Source: Actinomycetota bacterium
GTDB lineage: Bacteria; Actinomycetota; Thermoleophilia; Gaiellales; Gaiellaceae
DNA length: 12,078 bases
NCBI GenBank assembly: GCA_020029625.1
Contig: JAIBJP010000043.1
Coordinates: 1 to 12,078 of the forward strand
Direction of reading: 5' to 3'
The notes beneath the pieces are model-generated. The model worked only from the letters and a program-made list of their open reading frames with translations, was not told the DNA's origin and did not search any database. Made by a program: the position numbers and the translations under genes. Of this stretch, positions 1 through 6,969 are shown piece after piece. How positions within the stretch are numbered: the stretch's first letter is position 1; the number at the start of each line of letters is the position of its first letter.

Positions 1-481
1 CCGGATAGCCGCCGCCCTGCGCGAGAATCTTCGCCGCCAGAACGGCTGCGTTCCGGGCTCCGTTGAGCGAGACGCACGCCACGGGCACCCCGGGCGGCAT
101 CTGGACGATCGCGAGGATCGCGTCCAGCCCTCCGGCGGCGCTCTTGGACGACGTCAGCGGCACACCGATCACGGGCAGTTCCGTGTAGGCGGCGACGGCG
201 CCCGGGAGCGCCGCGGACATGCCGGCGCCGGCGATGATCACGCGGACGCCGCGGAACGCCGCAGTGGAACCGTACTCGGCCACCCCTCGTGGGTCCCGAT
301 GAGCCGAGAGCACGCGGAGCTCGTTCGAGATGCCGCGTTCGTCGAGCTCCTCGACCGCAGGCTCGATCAGCTCCCGGTCGGATTCCGAGCCGATGAGGAT
401 GCCAACGAGCGGCCCTGCGTCCTCGAACTCCTCGAGGACCGGGAACGGCACCTCCTGAAGGCGCTGCTCAGCCTGGGACAC
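1..481 (-). CDS. purE: N5-carboxyaminoimidazole ribonucleotide mutase PurE (C-terminal end outside window)
   Basis: PurE interconverts N5-CAIR and CAIR in cytoplasmic de novo purine synthesis. About 160 residues are visible before the left window edge, which cuts off the C-terminus. Visible family motifs are the phosphate-binding GSESD, the catalytic loop SAHRDP (class I enzymes normally have SAHRTP), VIIAGAG, ALPG, VIGVPL and AIVQMPPGVPVA, followed by the helix RNAAVLAAKILA. The usual AAHLPG reads SAALPG, so the second active-site histidine is alanine. The start chosen is GTG at 481, which has GAGGG about 6 bases upstream and overlaps the end of purD by 14 bases. GTG at 451 is an alternative, but its AGGAG lies directly against the codon. 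The overlap points to co-transcription and coupling with purD. The family call is secure; the exact start is not. Confidence 0.93.
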   Translation of the reverse strand, partial: MSQAEQRLQEVPFPVLEEFEDAGPLVGILIGSESDRELIEPAVEELDERGISNELRVLSAHRDPRGVAEYGSTAAFRGVRVIIAGAGMSAALPGAVAAYTELPVIGVPLTSSKSAAGGLDAILAIVQMPPGVPVACVSLNGARNAAVLAAKILAQGGGYP

Positions 482-1688
482 GGACAGCCCTCAGGGCAAC
501 GTCCCGGCGGAACTGAGCGCCGGGGAAGTCGATGCGCTCCACGGCGGCGTACGCATGCTCTCGCGCTTCCGCCACGGATCCGCCGAGCCCGATCACGTTC
601 AGGACGCGACCGCCGGCGCTGACCAGGCGGCCGTCGCGGACGGCGGTTCCCGCGTGGAAGACCAGCGCCCCGCCTGCCTCGGCGTCCTCGATGCCGCGAA
701 TCTGCACCCCAGCCTGGGGCGCGTCGGGATACCCGGCCGCGGCGAGCACGACGCTCACTGCCGCTTCGGGCCCGGCCGAGAGCTCCACTCCTCCGAGCGC
801 TCCCCCGGCCGCCCCCGCGAGGGCTCCGAGGAAGTCGCCCTCGAGCCGAGGCAGAATCGCCTGGGTCTCCGGGTCTCCGAAGCGGCAATTGAACTCGAGC
901 ACGCGCGGCCCGTCGCCGGTCAGCATCAGGCCTGCGTAGAGCAGGCCGATGAAAGGCGTGCCGCGGGCCGCGAGCTCGGCCAGGACCGGGCGGTGCACCG
1001 TCTCGACGAGCTCGTCGATCTCGTCCGGGCGGAGGAACGGCGTCGGCGAATAGCTCCCCATTCCGCCCGTGTTCGGTCCCTCGTCACCGTCGAGCAGCCG
1101 CTTGAAGTCCTGTGCGGGTGCGAGCGGGATCGTGTCCACGCCGTCTGTGAGCGCGAAGAGCGACACCTCCTCGCCCTCTAGCAGCTCCTCGACGACAACG
1201 CTGTCGCCGAGCGCGCGCGCCTGCTCCCAGGCTGCGTCGGCTTCGGCCTGCGTCCGGCAGACGAAGACGCCCTTGCCGGCGGCGAGCCCGTCCGCTTTGA
1301 CGACGCAGGGGGCGCGCACCGCAGCCAGCTCGGCTGCGGTCGGAACGCCCGCCGCTTCCATGATCTCCTTGGCGAACGACTTCGACCCCTCGATGCGGGC
1401 GGCTGCGGCGCCGGGACCGAAGACGGTGACGCCTGCACGACGCAGGTGGTCCGCGACCCCCGCCACGAGTGGGGCCTCGGGGCCGATCACGACGAGGTCG
1501 AGCTCGTGCTCCCGGCAGAGCCCGAGCAGGCCTTCGACGTCGTTCATCCGAATGGGATGGCAGTGCGCGAGCGCAGCGATGCCCGGGTTTCCGGGGGCGG
1601 CGTGCAGCTCTGCGAGGGCGTCGCTCTGGGCGAGCTTCCATGCGAGCGCGTGCTCTCGCCCGCCCGAGCCGACTACCAAGACCTTCAT
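468..1688 (-). CDS. purD: phosphoribosylamine-glycine ligase PurD (GAR synthetase)
   Basis: PurD is the ATP-grasp ligase that joins glycine to phosphoribosylamine, the second step of purine synthesis. The 406-residue product opens with MKVLVVGSGGREHALAWKL. It continues with the N-domain signature GPEAPLVAGVADHLR, the ATP-grasp segments SKSFAKEIM, VVKADGLAAGKGV and EELLEGEEVS, the loop GPNTGGMGSYSP, and the metal/ATP segment EFNCRFGDPETQ; the C-domain follows. It is slightly short for the family (usually about 420-430 residues). Most of the shortfall seems to lie between GVPTAAEL and CVVKADG, where a helix-rich linker is usual. The ATG at 1688 matches the conserved N-terminus; the same frame is open much further upstream, but that extension has no homology and crosses the structured gap. 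purE follows with an overlap, so the two probably form one operon. Confidence 0.96.
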   Translation of the reverse strand: MKVLVVGSGGREHALAWKLAQSDALAELHAAPGNPGIAALAHCHPIRMNDVEGLLGLCREHELDLVVIGPEAPLVAGVADHLRRAGVTVFGPGAAAARIEGSKSFAKEIMEAAGVPTAAELAAVRAPCVVKADGLAAGKGVFVCRTQAEADAAWEQARALGDSVVVEELLEGEEVSLFALTDGVDTIPLAPAQDFKRLLDGDEGPNTGGMGSYSPTPFLRPDEIDELVETVHRPVLAELAARGTPFIGLLYAGLMLTGDGPRVLEFNCRFGDPETQAILPRLEGDFLGALAGAAGGALGGVELSAGPEAAVSVVLAAAGYPDAPQAGVQIRGIEDAEAGGALVFHAGTAVRDGRLVSAGGRVLNVIGLGGSVAEAREHAYAAVERIDFPGAQFRRDVALRAVRVPG

Positions 1689-1695
1689 CCCCGCG

Positions 1696-1701
1696 AGTCT
1701 A
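1696..1701 (-). promoter_or_regulatory. possible -10 box (TAGACT) for a leaderless purD transcript
   Basis: On the minus strand TAGACT fits the TANNNT -10 pattern and ends 7 bases before the purD ATG. That would place transcription start at or next to the A of the start codon, giving a leaderless mRNA. No good -35 box is seen at 16-18 bases, and no well-spaced Shine-Dalgarno is seen either (only GGGG touching the ATG). The same layout, AGACTCGC followed closely by ATG, occurs before the aldehyde dehydrogenase gene. This is inference from spacing. Confidence 0.35.
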
Positions 1702-1727
1702 GTGGGTCGTTCGGTCGCGTTTTCGCC

Positions 1728-1841
1728 ATTTCTGGCGCGTGAAAAGCAAGCCAGGCAAGGACGCAGGGAAGCCCGCGTACTGACTGTAAGTACGCGGGTG
1801 GCCGAGGACGCAGCGTAGCGATGCTTTGCAGCCGCCAGAAT
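1728..1841. repeat. nested inverted-repeat element in the purD divergent gap
   Basis: Three inverted repeats lie one inside another: TTCTGGCG (1730-1737) with CGCCAGAA (1833-1840); AAAGCA (1743-1748) with TGCTTT (1822-1827); and a perfect 10-bp stem CCCGCGTACT (1772-1781) with AGTACGCGGG (1789-1798) around the loop GACTGTA. The octamer GGACGCAG occurs once on each side of the inner hairpin (1759-1766 and 1806-1813). The whole can fold as one branched or extended hairpin of about 110 nt on either strand. Between here and 1922 are two weaker stems, TCAAAAC/GTTTGA (1868-1892) and CGCC/GGCG (1899-1909). I do not recognise an RNA family. It could be a structured RNA leader, a dispersed palindromic (MITE-like) element, or a bidirectional terminator or attenuator. 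Confidence 0.6.
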
Positions 1842-1922
1842 CCGAAAGGCACGGCCGAGCGAGCCACTCAAAACGGGTTTCGGGTGGTTTGAAGGAGGCG
1901 CCAAAGGCGGTATTGAGCGCGT

Positions 1923-2255
1923 ATGAGCGAACCGGGCCTCGACCGCCACGAGTGGGAAACCGAGTGGGAGCAGCTCGAGCCCGACCTGGAGGACTCGCCC
2001 TCCGAGGCTCTGCACGAGCTCGACGATCTCATCGCCCGGATGCTCACCGAGGCCGGTTATCCACTCGACACACAGGATCCGGTCGATGACGAGGGCATCG
2101 ATCCAGAGGTCATGACCTCCTTCGTCGCCGCCCGAGAGATCACGCGGCAGGTCGATCGGGGAGACGACGTCGATCCGGGCGACGTGGCGCAGGCGGTCAA
2201 CTACTACCGCGAGCTCTACGAGCACCTCATCGGTCGCGAGATCGACCTCAGCTAG
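1923..2255 (+). CDS. small acidic protein of unknown function
   Basis: This is a 110-residue protein I do not recognise. It has 32 Asp plus Glu residues (29%), no cysteine, no signal peptide and no membrane segment, so it should be soluble and cytoplasmic. Its N-terminal third looks helical and tryptophan-containing (HEWETEWEQLEP); a middle segment HELDDLIARMLTEAGYP and a C-terminal segment AVNYYRELYEHLIGREI look like amphipathic helices. Codon use and strong third-position GC match the neighbours, supporting a real gene. No good ribosome site lies just upstream of ATG 1923 (GGAGG is about 25 bases away); a leaderless start is possible. It sits between divergent purD and the glutamine synthetase gene, with 78 bases before the latter, so it could be read together with it. 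No function is proposed. Confidence 0.75.
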   Translation: MSEPGLDRHEWETEWEQLEPDLEDSPSEALHELDDLIARMLTEAGYPLDTQDPVDDEGIDPEVMTSFVAAREITRQVDRGDDVDPGDVAQAVNYYRELYEHLIGREIDLS

Positions 2256-2259
2256 ACGC

Positions 2260-2285
2260 CTTCATCCGTCGGCTTCATCCGTCGG
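2260..2285 (+). repeat. 13-bp tandem repeat (two exact copies) upstream of glnT
   Basis: CTTCATCCGTCGG occurs twice head to tail, 2260-2272 and 2273-2285, directly after the stop of the small acidic protein and about 50 bases before the glnT start. The second copy lies where a -35 element would fall relative to the TAGGAT at 2298. It may be a regulator-binding site or only a local duplication. Confidence 0.55.
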
Positions 2286-2297
2286 AGTCTCGCGCAT

Positions 2298-2303
2298 TAG
2301 GAT
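2298..2303 (+). promoter_or_regulatory. possible -10 box (TAGGAT) for the glnT cluster
   Basis: TAGGAT fits the TANNNT pattern and lies 30 bases upstream of the TTG start. That leaves room for a short leader containing the strong ribosome site. The best -35 candidate is a weak TTCATC at 2274-2279, 18 bases upstream and inside the tandem repeat. No actinobacterial GlnR-type operator is recognised. Low confidence. Confidence 0.3.
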
Positions 2304-2320
2304 TGGCCTCCCACCAGGAC

Positions 2321-2327
2321 GAGGAGG
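2321..2327 (+). promoter_or_regulatory. strong ribosome binding site setting the TTG start of glnT
   Basis: GAGGAGG is separated by 6 bases (CATTTC) from TTG at 2334. It is the best Shine-Dalgarno in the window and supports the TTG as the start. Confidence 0.8.
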
Positions 2328-2333
2328 CATTTC

Positions 2334-3758
2334 TTGGCGACGAAGACTGCGACAACCGACCTCGACGCGTTCGTCGAGGCGGAGGGACGTGACGAAGAGG
2401 TCGCGCGCGTTCGGGAGCAGATCGACCGCGACGGGATTACCTACATCTACTACCAGTTCCCCTCGGTCACCGGCCGGATCATGGGCAAGGGCGTCCCCGC
2501 GACTCACTGGGAGACGATGGCCCGCAAAGGTTTTCAGCTCGTCTACGGCGCCACGGCCAACCTCTTCACCGACCGCCACGGCAACTACATCGGCTACGGG
2601 CCCGAAGCCGCAGAGCTCGTCGGCATCCCGGAGCCCGAGACCTTCATGCAGCTTCCGTGGGAACAGACCGGCGACGCCAAGGTCGCGCGCGTCTGGTGCC
2701 TGTGCTTCCGGAACCGCGAGGAGCGCGACGACCCCGGTGGCTTCCTCACCTCCGATTGCCGCGGCAACCTGATCCGCCTCCAGCAGGAATTCGAGGAGGA
2801 CACCGGTCTTCACCTCCGGGCCGGCACCGAGCCGGAGATGATGTGGCTGAAGCTCAACGACGACGGCACGCCGTCGGTCGAGGGCGTAACCAAGCCCTAC
2901 TGTTACCACATCGACCAGTTCTCAGAGCTTCAGCCGATCATCAACAGGGTGATCGACTACGGGCAGAAGATGGGACTCGACATGATCCAGGGCGACCACG
3001 AGGACGCGCCCGGCCAGATCGAGCTCAACTTCGGCTTCGACCGCGCGGAGACGACGGCCGACAACCTCTCCACCTTCCGCCAGATCTGTAAGCAGGTCGG
3101 CCGGGAGCTCGGGGCCTTCCCCTGCTTCATGCCGAAGCCGTTCATGAACGTCTCGGCCAACGGCTGCCACCACAACATCTCCATCTGGCGGGGGGATGAG
3201 AACGTCTTCATGCCCGAGACCGCGGACGCCCAGAAGCCGGGGCAGATCGGCCTTTACGCCATCGGCGGCATCCTCGCCCACCAGCCGGCCCTGACCGCGC
3301 TCACGTGTTCGACGATCAACTCGTACCGGCGGCTCTGGGACACGGGCTTCTGGGCCCCCGTGTTCGCCGACTGGGGCTATCAGAACCGCACGACCGCGCT
3401 GCGCGTCTCCGCACCCGGCCGCTTCGAGTACCGGGCCGTCGATTCGGCGGTGAACCCGTACCTCTCGCTCGCGAGCTTGATCGCGGCGATGCGGGACGGC
3501 ATCGAGCGCAAACTCGATCCGGGCGAGCCCGAGGAGCGGAACATCTACGAGGCGATGGAGGCGGGCAAGGAGGTCAAGCGCCTGCCCATGACCTTCGGTG
3601 CGGCGCTCGACGCTCTCGAGGCCGACGAAGTGGTCAAGTCTGCCCTTCCAGGTGACATGTACCGTGTGTTCATGCACTACAAGCGCGACGAATGGGAGCG
3701 CCATTGCGCCCAGGTGAGCGACTGGGACCTGCAGGAATACCTGGACGTGCTTCCGTAG
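2334..3758 (+). CDS. glnT: type III glutamine synthetase-like ligase (GlnT / gamma-glutamylmethylamide synthetase family)
   Basis: This 474-residue enzyme of the glutamine synthetase fold would join ammonia (or methylamine, if it is a GmaS) to glutamate using ATP. Active-site blocks are in order: TEPEMMW (165-171), GDHEDAPGQIELNF (220-233, the glutamate/metal strand), NGCHHNIS (276-283), NSYRRL (329-334), NRTTALRV (351-358) and RFEYRAVDSAVNPYL (363-377). The phrases NDHEDANGQ, FMPKPF and NGCHVHIS in rhizobial GlnT correspond closely, which places it in the GlnT clade and not among housekeeping GlnA enzymes. An oddity is that NGCHxH reads NGCHHN, so the second histidine of that motif, near ATP in classical enzymes, is asparagine. 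The start is TTG after a strong ribosome site. The split glutamate synthase genes follow 14 bases downstream. Sequence alone does not separate GlnT from GmaS. Confidence 0.9.
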   Translation: MATKTATTDLDAFVEAEGRDEEVARVREQIDRDGITYIYYQFPSVTGRIMGKGVPATHWETMARKGFQLVYGATANLFTDRHGNYIGYGPEAAELVGIPEPETFMQLPWEQTGDAKVARVWCLCFRNREERDDPGGFLTSDCRGNLIRLQQEFEEDTGLHLRAGTEPEMMWLKLNDDGTPSVEGVTKPYCYHIDQFSELQPIINRVIDYGQKMGLDMIQGDHEDAPGQIELNFGFDRAETTADNLSTFRQICKQVGRELGAFPCFMPKPFMNVSANGCHHNISIWRGDENVFMPETADAQKPGQIGLYAIGGILAHQPALTALTCSTINSYRRLWDTGFWAPVFADWGYQNRTTALRVSAPGRFEYRAVDSAVNPYLSLASLIAAMRDGIERKLDPGEPEERNIYEAMEAGKEVKRLPMTFGAALDALEADEVVKSALPGDMYRVFMHYKRDEWERHCAQVSDWDLQEYLDVLP

Positions 3759-3772
3759 GGCAGGAACGCTAA

Positions 3773-4705
3773 ATGTGCGGAATTGCAGGTATTATCTATC
3801 GGGACGGCACTCGGGACGTCGGCCGCGACATGACCCGCATGCTCCAGTCGATGAAGCACCGCGGCCCGGACTCGACGGGCTACGCCCTCTACGGGCAGCC
3901 CCACGACGGACAGGTCGTGATGCGCTACACGCTCGCCGATGCGAACACGCCTCGCGACTTCGAGTTCGACGACCGCATCCAGCGCCACCAGACGCAGGTC
4001 GTCACGCGCCTCAAGGCTGCCGGCGCCCGGATCGACGACGTGGAGCCCGAGACGGAGTACGCCTACCGGACGACGCTCACATACGGGGGCGACCTCAAGG
4101 ATCTGACTGACCGGATCGAGGACATTCCCGACGCCGAAGTGCTCTCGATCGGCCGCTCGCTCGAGATCATCAAGGATCTCGGCGATGCGGAAACCGTCTC
4201 CGAGCAGTACGGGCTAGGCGGCTTCCAGGGGACACACGCGATCGGCCACGTGCGCATGGCGACCGAGTCCGACGTCGACATCTCCGGAGCCCACCCTTAC
4301 TGGGCGTATCCCTTCTCCGACATCGCCGTCGTCCACAACGGCCAGCTGACCAACTACTTCCAGTGGAAGCGCCGGCTCGAGCGATCGGGGCATCGCTTCC
4401 AGTCGGAGTGCGACTCGGAGATCATCGCTGTCTACCTCGCCGAGAAGATGAGCGAGGGAGCCGACCTCGAGCAGGCGATGCAGCAGTCGCTCGAGGAGCT
4501 CGACGGCGTGTTCACCTACATCGCGGTCACCGCGGACGCGCTCGGGGTGGCGAAGGACGAGATGGCCGCCAAGCCGCTCGTCCTCTACGAAGCCGACGAC
4601 GTCGTCGCGCTCGCCTCCGAGGAGATCGCCATCCGCGCAATCGTCGACCACGAGATCGACACCTACGACCCGTACGAGGGCATTGTGATGGCGTGGCAGA
4701 GGTAG
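3773..4705 (+). CDS. glxB: class II glutamine amidotransferase subunit of split glutamate synthase (GlxB/MgsA-like)
   Basis: This 310-residue Ntn-hydrolase would release ammonia from glutamine for the partner synthase subunit. The product begins MCGIAGI, so Met removal exposes the N-terminal nucleophile Cys. Class II features follow in order: KHRGPDS (28-34), GHVRMAT (158-164), the oxyanion segment HNGQLTN (188-194) and ECDSE (212-216). Residues about 45-155 form a charged insertion between HRGPDS and GHVRMAT, as seen in stand-alone GlxB-type proteins. The C-terminal half carries AAKPLVLY and ASEEIAIRAI, as in the GltB amidotransferase domain. A modest ribosome site (GGCAGGAA) precedes ATG 3773. 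The next gene starts 13 bases before this one ends, indicating translational coupling. Rhizobial glxBCD and the methylamine mgsABC genes share this architecture, so the subunit name is provisional. Confidence 0.9.
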   Translation: MCGIAGIIYRDGTRDVGRDMTRMLQSMKHRGPDSTGYALYGQPHDGQVVMRYTLADANTPRDFEFDDRIQRHQTQVVTRLKAAGARIDDVEPETEYAYRTTLTYGGDLKDLTDRIEDIPDAEVLSIGRSLEIIKDLGDAETVSEQYGLGGFQGTHAIGHVRMATESDVDISGAHPYWAYPFSDIAVVHNGQLTNYFQWKRRLERSGHRFQSECDSEIIAVYLAEKMSEGADLEQAMQQSLEELDGVFTYIAVTADALGVAKDEMAAKPLVLYEADDVVALASEEIAIRAIVDHEIDTYDPYEGIVMAWQR

Positions 4706-5481
4706 GAGAGCGGCGCATCACGTACGACGCTCGGGGGCTCGCCGAGCCGCTGGCGGACGCGCCGAATGTCGCACGAGTCGAGAACGGGACGGCGACCTTC
4801 GACGCACACGACCTGACCACGCGCCAGATCAACCTCGAGCTTCGCCGGCTCCTCTATGAGGAGGGGGTCAAGGAGGTCACGGTCGAGAATCCGGGCGCCA
4901 AGCACTCGCTCGGGGTCGGGATCCTGACCCGCTGCAAGATCAACTTCGAGGGCTCCCTGGGCTACTTCGGCTGCGGCCTGATCGACGGGCCGGAGATCCA
5001 CATCAGCGGCAGGGTCGGCTGGTCGGCCTGCGAGAACATGATGTCGGGGGTCGTCGTGATCGAGAGCAACGCCGGCTCGCTGACCGGCGCGGCCATGCGC
5101 GGCGGCGATCTGGTCGTCAAGGGCCAGGTCGGGGCGCGCTCCGGCATCGACCAGAAGGGCGGGACGATCATCGTCCTCGGCGACGCGGGCTCGATGACCG
5201 GCTTCATGATGCAGCGCGGTAGGCAGATTCTCTGCGGCAACGTCGGCCCGGGCCTCGGCGACTCGATGTACGACGGGACGATCTACGTCGGCGGCAAGGT
5301 GAAGTCGCTCGGGATCGACTGCATTCCCGGCGAGTGGGACGAGACCGACACCGAGTTCATCCAGCGCAAGTTCAGGATCTACGGGCTCGGCGATCCGCCC
5401 GAGTTCCGGAAGTTCGTGTGCGGCAAGATGCTCTACAACTACGACAACCTCGAGCCTGCCGAAAGGAAGCTGGTCCTGTGA
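4693..5481 (+). CDS. glxC: GXGXG beta-helix subunit of split glutamate synthase (GlxC/MgsB-like)
   Basis: This 262-residue protein corresponds to the C-terminal beta-helix domain of glutamate synthase, which packs against the FMN domain and shapes the ammonia channel; no catalysis is expected. Glycine-rich helical turns run from about residue 86 to 205, for example GSLGYFGCG, GSLTGAAMRGGDLVVKG, GDAGSMTGFMMQRG and GPGLGDSMYDGTIYVGG. The start is GTG at 4693, the only start codon near the conserved region; it lies 13 bases inside the preceding gene, with GAGGG about 12 bases upstream. The N-terminal 60 residues (to LLYEEGVKEV) are helical and typical of the stand-alone form. It ends CTGTGA, and the next gene starts on the embedded GTG (4-base overlap), so stoichiometric translation with it is likely. 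Confidence 0.88.
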   Translation: MAEVGERRITYDARGLAEPLADAPNVARVENGTATFDAHDLTTRQINLELRRLLYEEGVKEVTVENPGAKHSLGVGILTRCKINFEGSLGYFGCGLIDGPEIHISGRVGWSACENMMSGVVVIESNAGSLTGAAMRGGDLVVKGQVGARSGIDQKGGTIIVLGDAGSMTGFMMQRGRQILCGNVGPGLGDSMYDGTIYVGGKVKSLGIDCIPGEWDETDTEFIQRKFRIYGLGDPPEFRKFVCGKMLYNYDNLEPAERKLVL

Positions 5482-6959
5482 CCACGAGCGACCGCTACGA
5501 CTCCGTCGGCGACAACTATGGCAAGCGGCAGCCCGACCGGCGTACGGTGCTGGGGCGCAGCCCGATCTTCACCCCGGAGGTCATCAACGACATCCACATG
5601 AAGGCCGAGCTGGGCCGTTACCGCATGCGCGGCTTCTCCGCGTTCAAGCGCATGCCGGGCTGGGACGAGCTCATGTTCCTGCCGGGGACGCTGACGCGGT
5701 TCGTGATCGAGGGCTACCGCGAGAAGTGCGTGACCAAGACGGTGCTCGGCGCCCGCTTCGCCAGGAATCCGATCGAGCTCGACATTCCCGTCTACATCAC
5801 CGGGATGAGCTTCGGCGCGCTCTCGCTCGAAGCGAAGATGGCGCTCGCCAAGGGCGCCTCGATGGCGGGGACGGCCACCTGCTCCGGGGAGGGCGGGATG
5901 ATTCCGCCCGAGCGCGACCTCTCGACGAAGTGGTACTACCAGTGCATCCAGAGCCGGTACGGGTTCAACCCGCACCACCTGATGCTGGCAGACGCCTGTG
6001 AGTTCTTCATCGGGCAAGGCTGCAAGGTCGGCCTCGGCGGTCACCTCATGGGCCAGAAAGTGACCGAGCAGGTGGCCGAGATGCGCTCGCTTCCGGCGGG
6101 AATCGACCAGCGCTCGCCGGCGCGCCACCCTGACTGGCTTGGTCCGGACGATCTCTCGCTCAAGGTGCAGGAGATCCGCGAGGCGACCGACTACCGCATT
6201 CCGATCCAGCTCAAGCTCGGCGCGGCGCGCGTTTACGACGACGTGCGCATGGCGGCCAAGTGCGGGCCGGACATCATCTACCTGGACGGCGCCGAGGGCG
6301 GGACCGGCGCGGGGCCGCACGTCGCCTCCGAGGAGACTGGGATTCCGCTGATGGCGGCGATCCCGGAGGCGCGACGCGCGCTCGAGGACGTCGGCCTGGC
6401 GGACGAGATCGACCTCGTCGTCGCGGGCGGGATCCGCAACGGCGGCGACGTCGCCAAGGCCCTCTCCCTGGGCGCGAAGGCGGTGGCAATCGGGCACGCA
6501 GCGCTGATGGCGCTCAACTGCAACAAGGAGATCCCCGGCGTCACCGACTACGAGGGCACGATCGGAGTCCCGGCCGGCGAGTGCTACCACTGTCACACCG
6601 GGCGCTGCCCCGTCGGGATCACGACGCAGGATCCCGAGCTCCGCAAGCGGCTCATCGTCGACGAGGCCGCCGAGCGCGTCTACAACTTCCTGCACACGCT
6701 GACGCTCGAGGTGCAGATGCTGGCGCGGGCGTGCGGGAAGACCGACGTGCACTCGCTCGAGCCCGAGGATCTCTGCGCCCTGACGGTCGAGGCCGCGGCG
6801 ATGGCCAAGGTTCCGCTCGCCGGGACGAACTGGGTGCCCGGTATCACCGAGGACCGGGCGCTCGAGGAGATCAAGCGCATGTTGGAGAAGCACCTCGAGT
6901 ACCCCGTCGACTATCTGCCCGAGCAGCCGGCCGAATTCGCCGGCGCCGGAGAGGACTAA
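5478..6959 (+). CDS. glxD: FMN/Fe-S glutamate synthase domain protein (GlxD/MgsC-like)
   Basis: This 493-residue protein matches the central FMN-binding domain of glutamate synthase, a TIM barrel where 2-oxoglutarate (or glutamate plus methylamine in N-methylglutamate synthase) is converted. Visible features are ITGMSFGALS (108-117), SGEGGM (136-141), LKLGAAR (245-251), the FMN/phosphate loops GAEGGTGAGP (271-280) and AGGIRNGGD (316-324), and the cysteine cluster ECYHCHTGRCPVG (C369, C372, C377). The cluster spacing is C-x2-C-x4-C, whereas classical GltB has C-x5-C-x4-C for its 3Fe-4S centre. The start is GTG at 5478, overlapping the stop of glxC by 4 bases, with AAAGGAAG upstream. No GltD-like NAD(P)H/FAD partner is encoded in the window, so the electron donor is unknown. 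Confidence 0.9.
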   Translation: MTTSDRYDSVGDNYGKRQPDRRTVLGRSPIFTPEVINDIHMKAELGRYRMRGFSAFKRMPGWDELMFLPGTLTRFVIEGYREKCVTKTVLGARFARNPIELDIPVYITGMSFGALSLEAKMALAKGASMAGTATCSGEGGMIPPERDLSTKWYYQCIQSRYGFNPHHLMLADACEFFIGQGCKVGLGGHLMGQKVTEQVAEMRSLPAGIDQRSPARHPDWLGPDDLSLKVQEIREATDYRIPIQLKLGAARVYDDVRMAAKCGPDIIYLDGAEGGTGAGPHVASEETGIPLMAAIPEARRALEDVGLADEIDLVVAGGIRNGGDVAKALSLGAKAVAIGHAALMALNCNKEIPGVTDYEGTIGVPAGECYHCHTGRCPVGITTQDPELRKRLIVDEAAERVYNFLHTLTLEVQMLARACGKTDVHSLEPEDLCALTVEAAAMAKVPLAGTNWVPGITEDRALEEIKRMLEKHLEYPVDYLPEQPAEFAGAGED

Positions 6960-6969
6960 GTTTGGCGTG

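Noticed and set aside
1743..1830. Cyclic-di-GMP (GEMM-I) riboswitch, suggested by GGCAAGGACGCAG
   Set aside because: The conserved hairpin between GGCAA and GGACGC and the later tetraloop-receptor region are absent, so the resemblance is only local.
1782..1841. CRISPR-like or multi-copy direct repeat array
   Set aside because: GGACGCAG occurs only twice at a single spacing and there is no repeat-spacer periodicity.
468..2225. One long minus-strand reading frame of 585 codons
   Set aside because: Only the part from 1688 downwards is PurD. The upstream 180 codons have no homology, cross the inverted-repeat gap and lie antisense to the small acidic protein gene.
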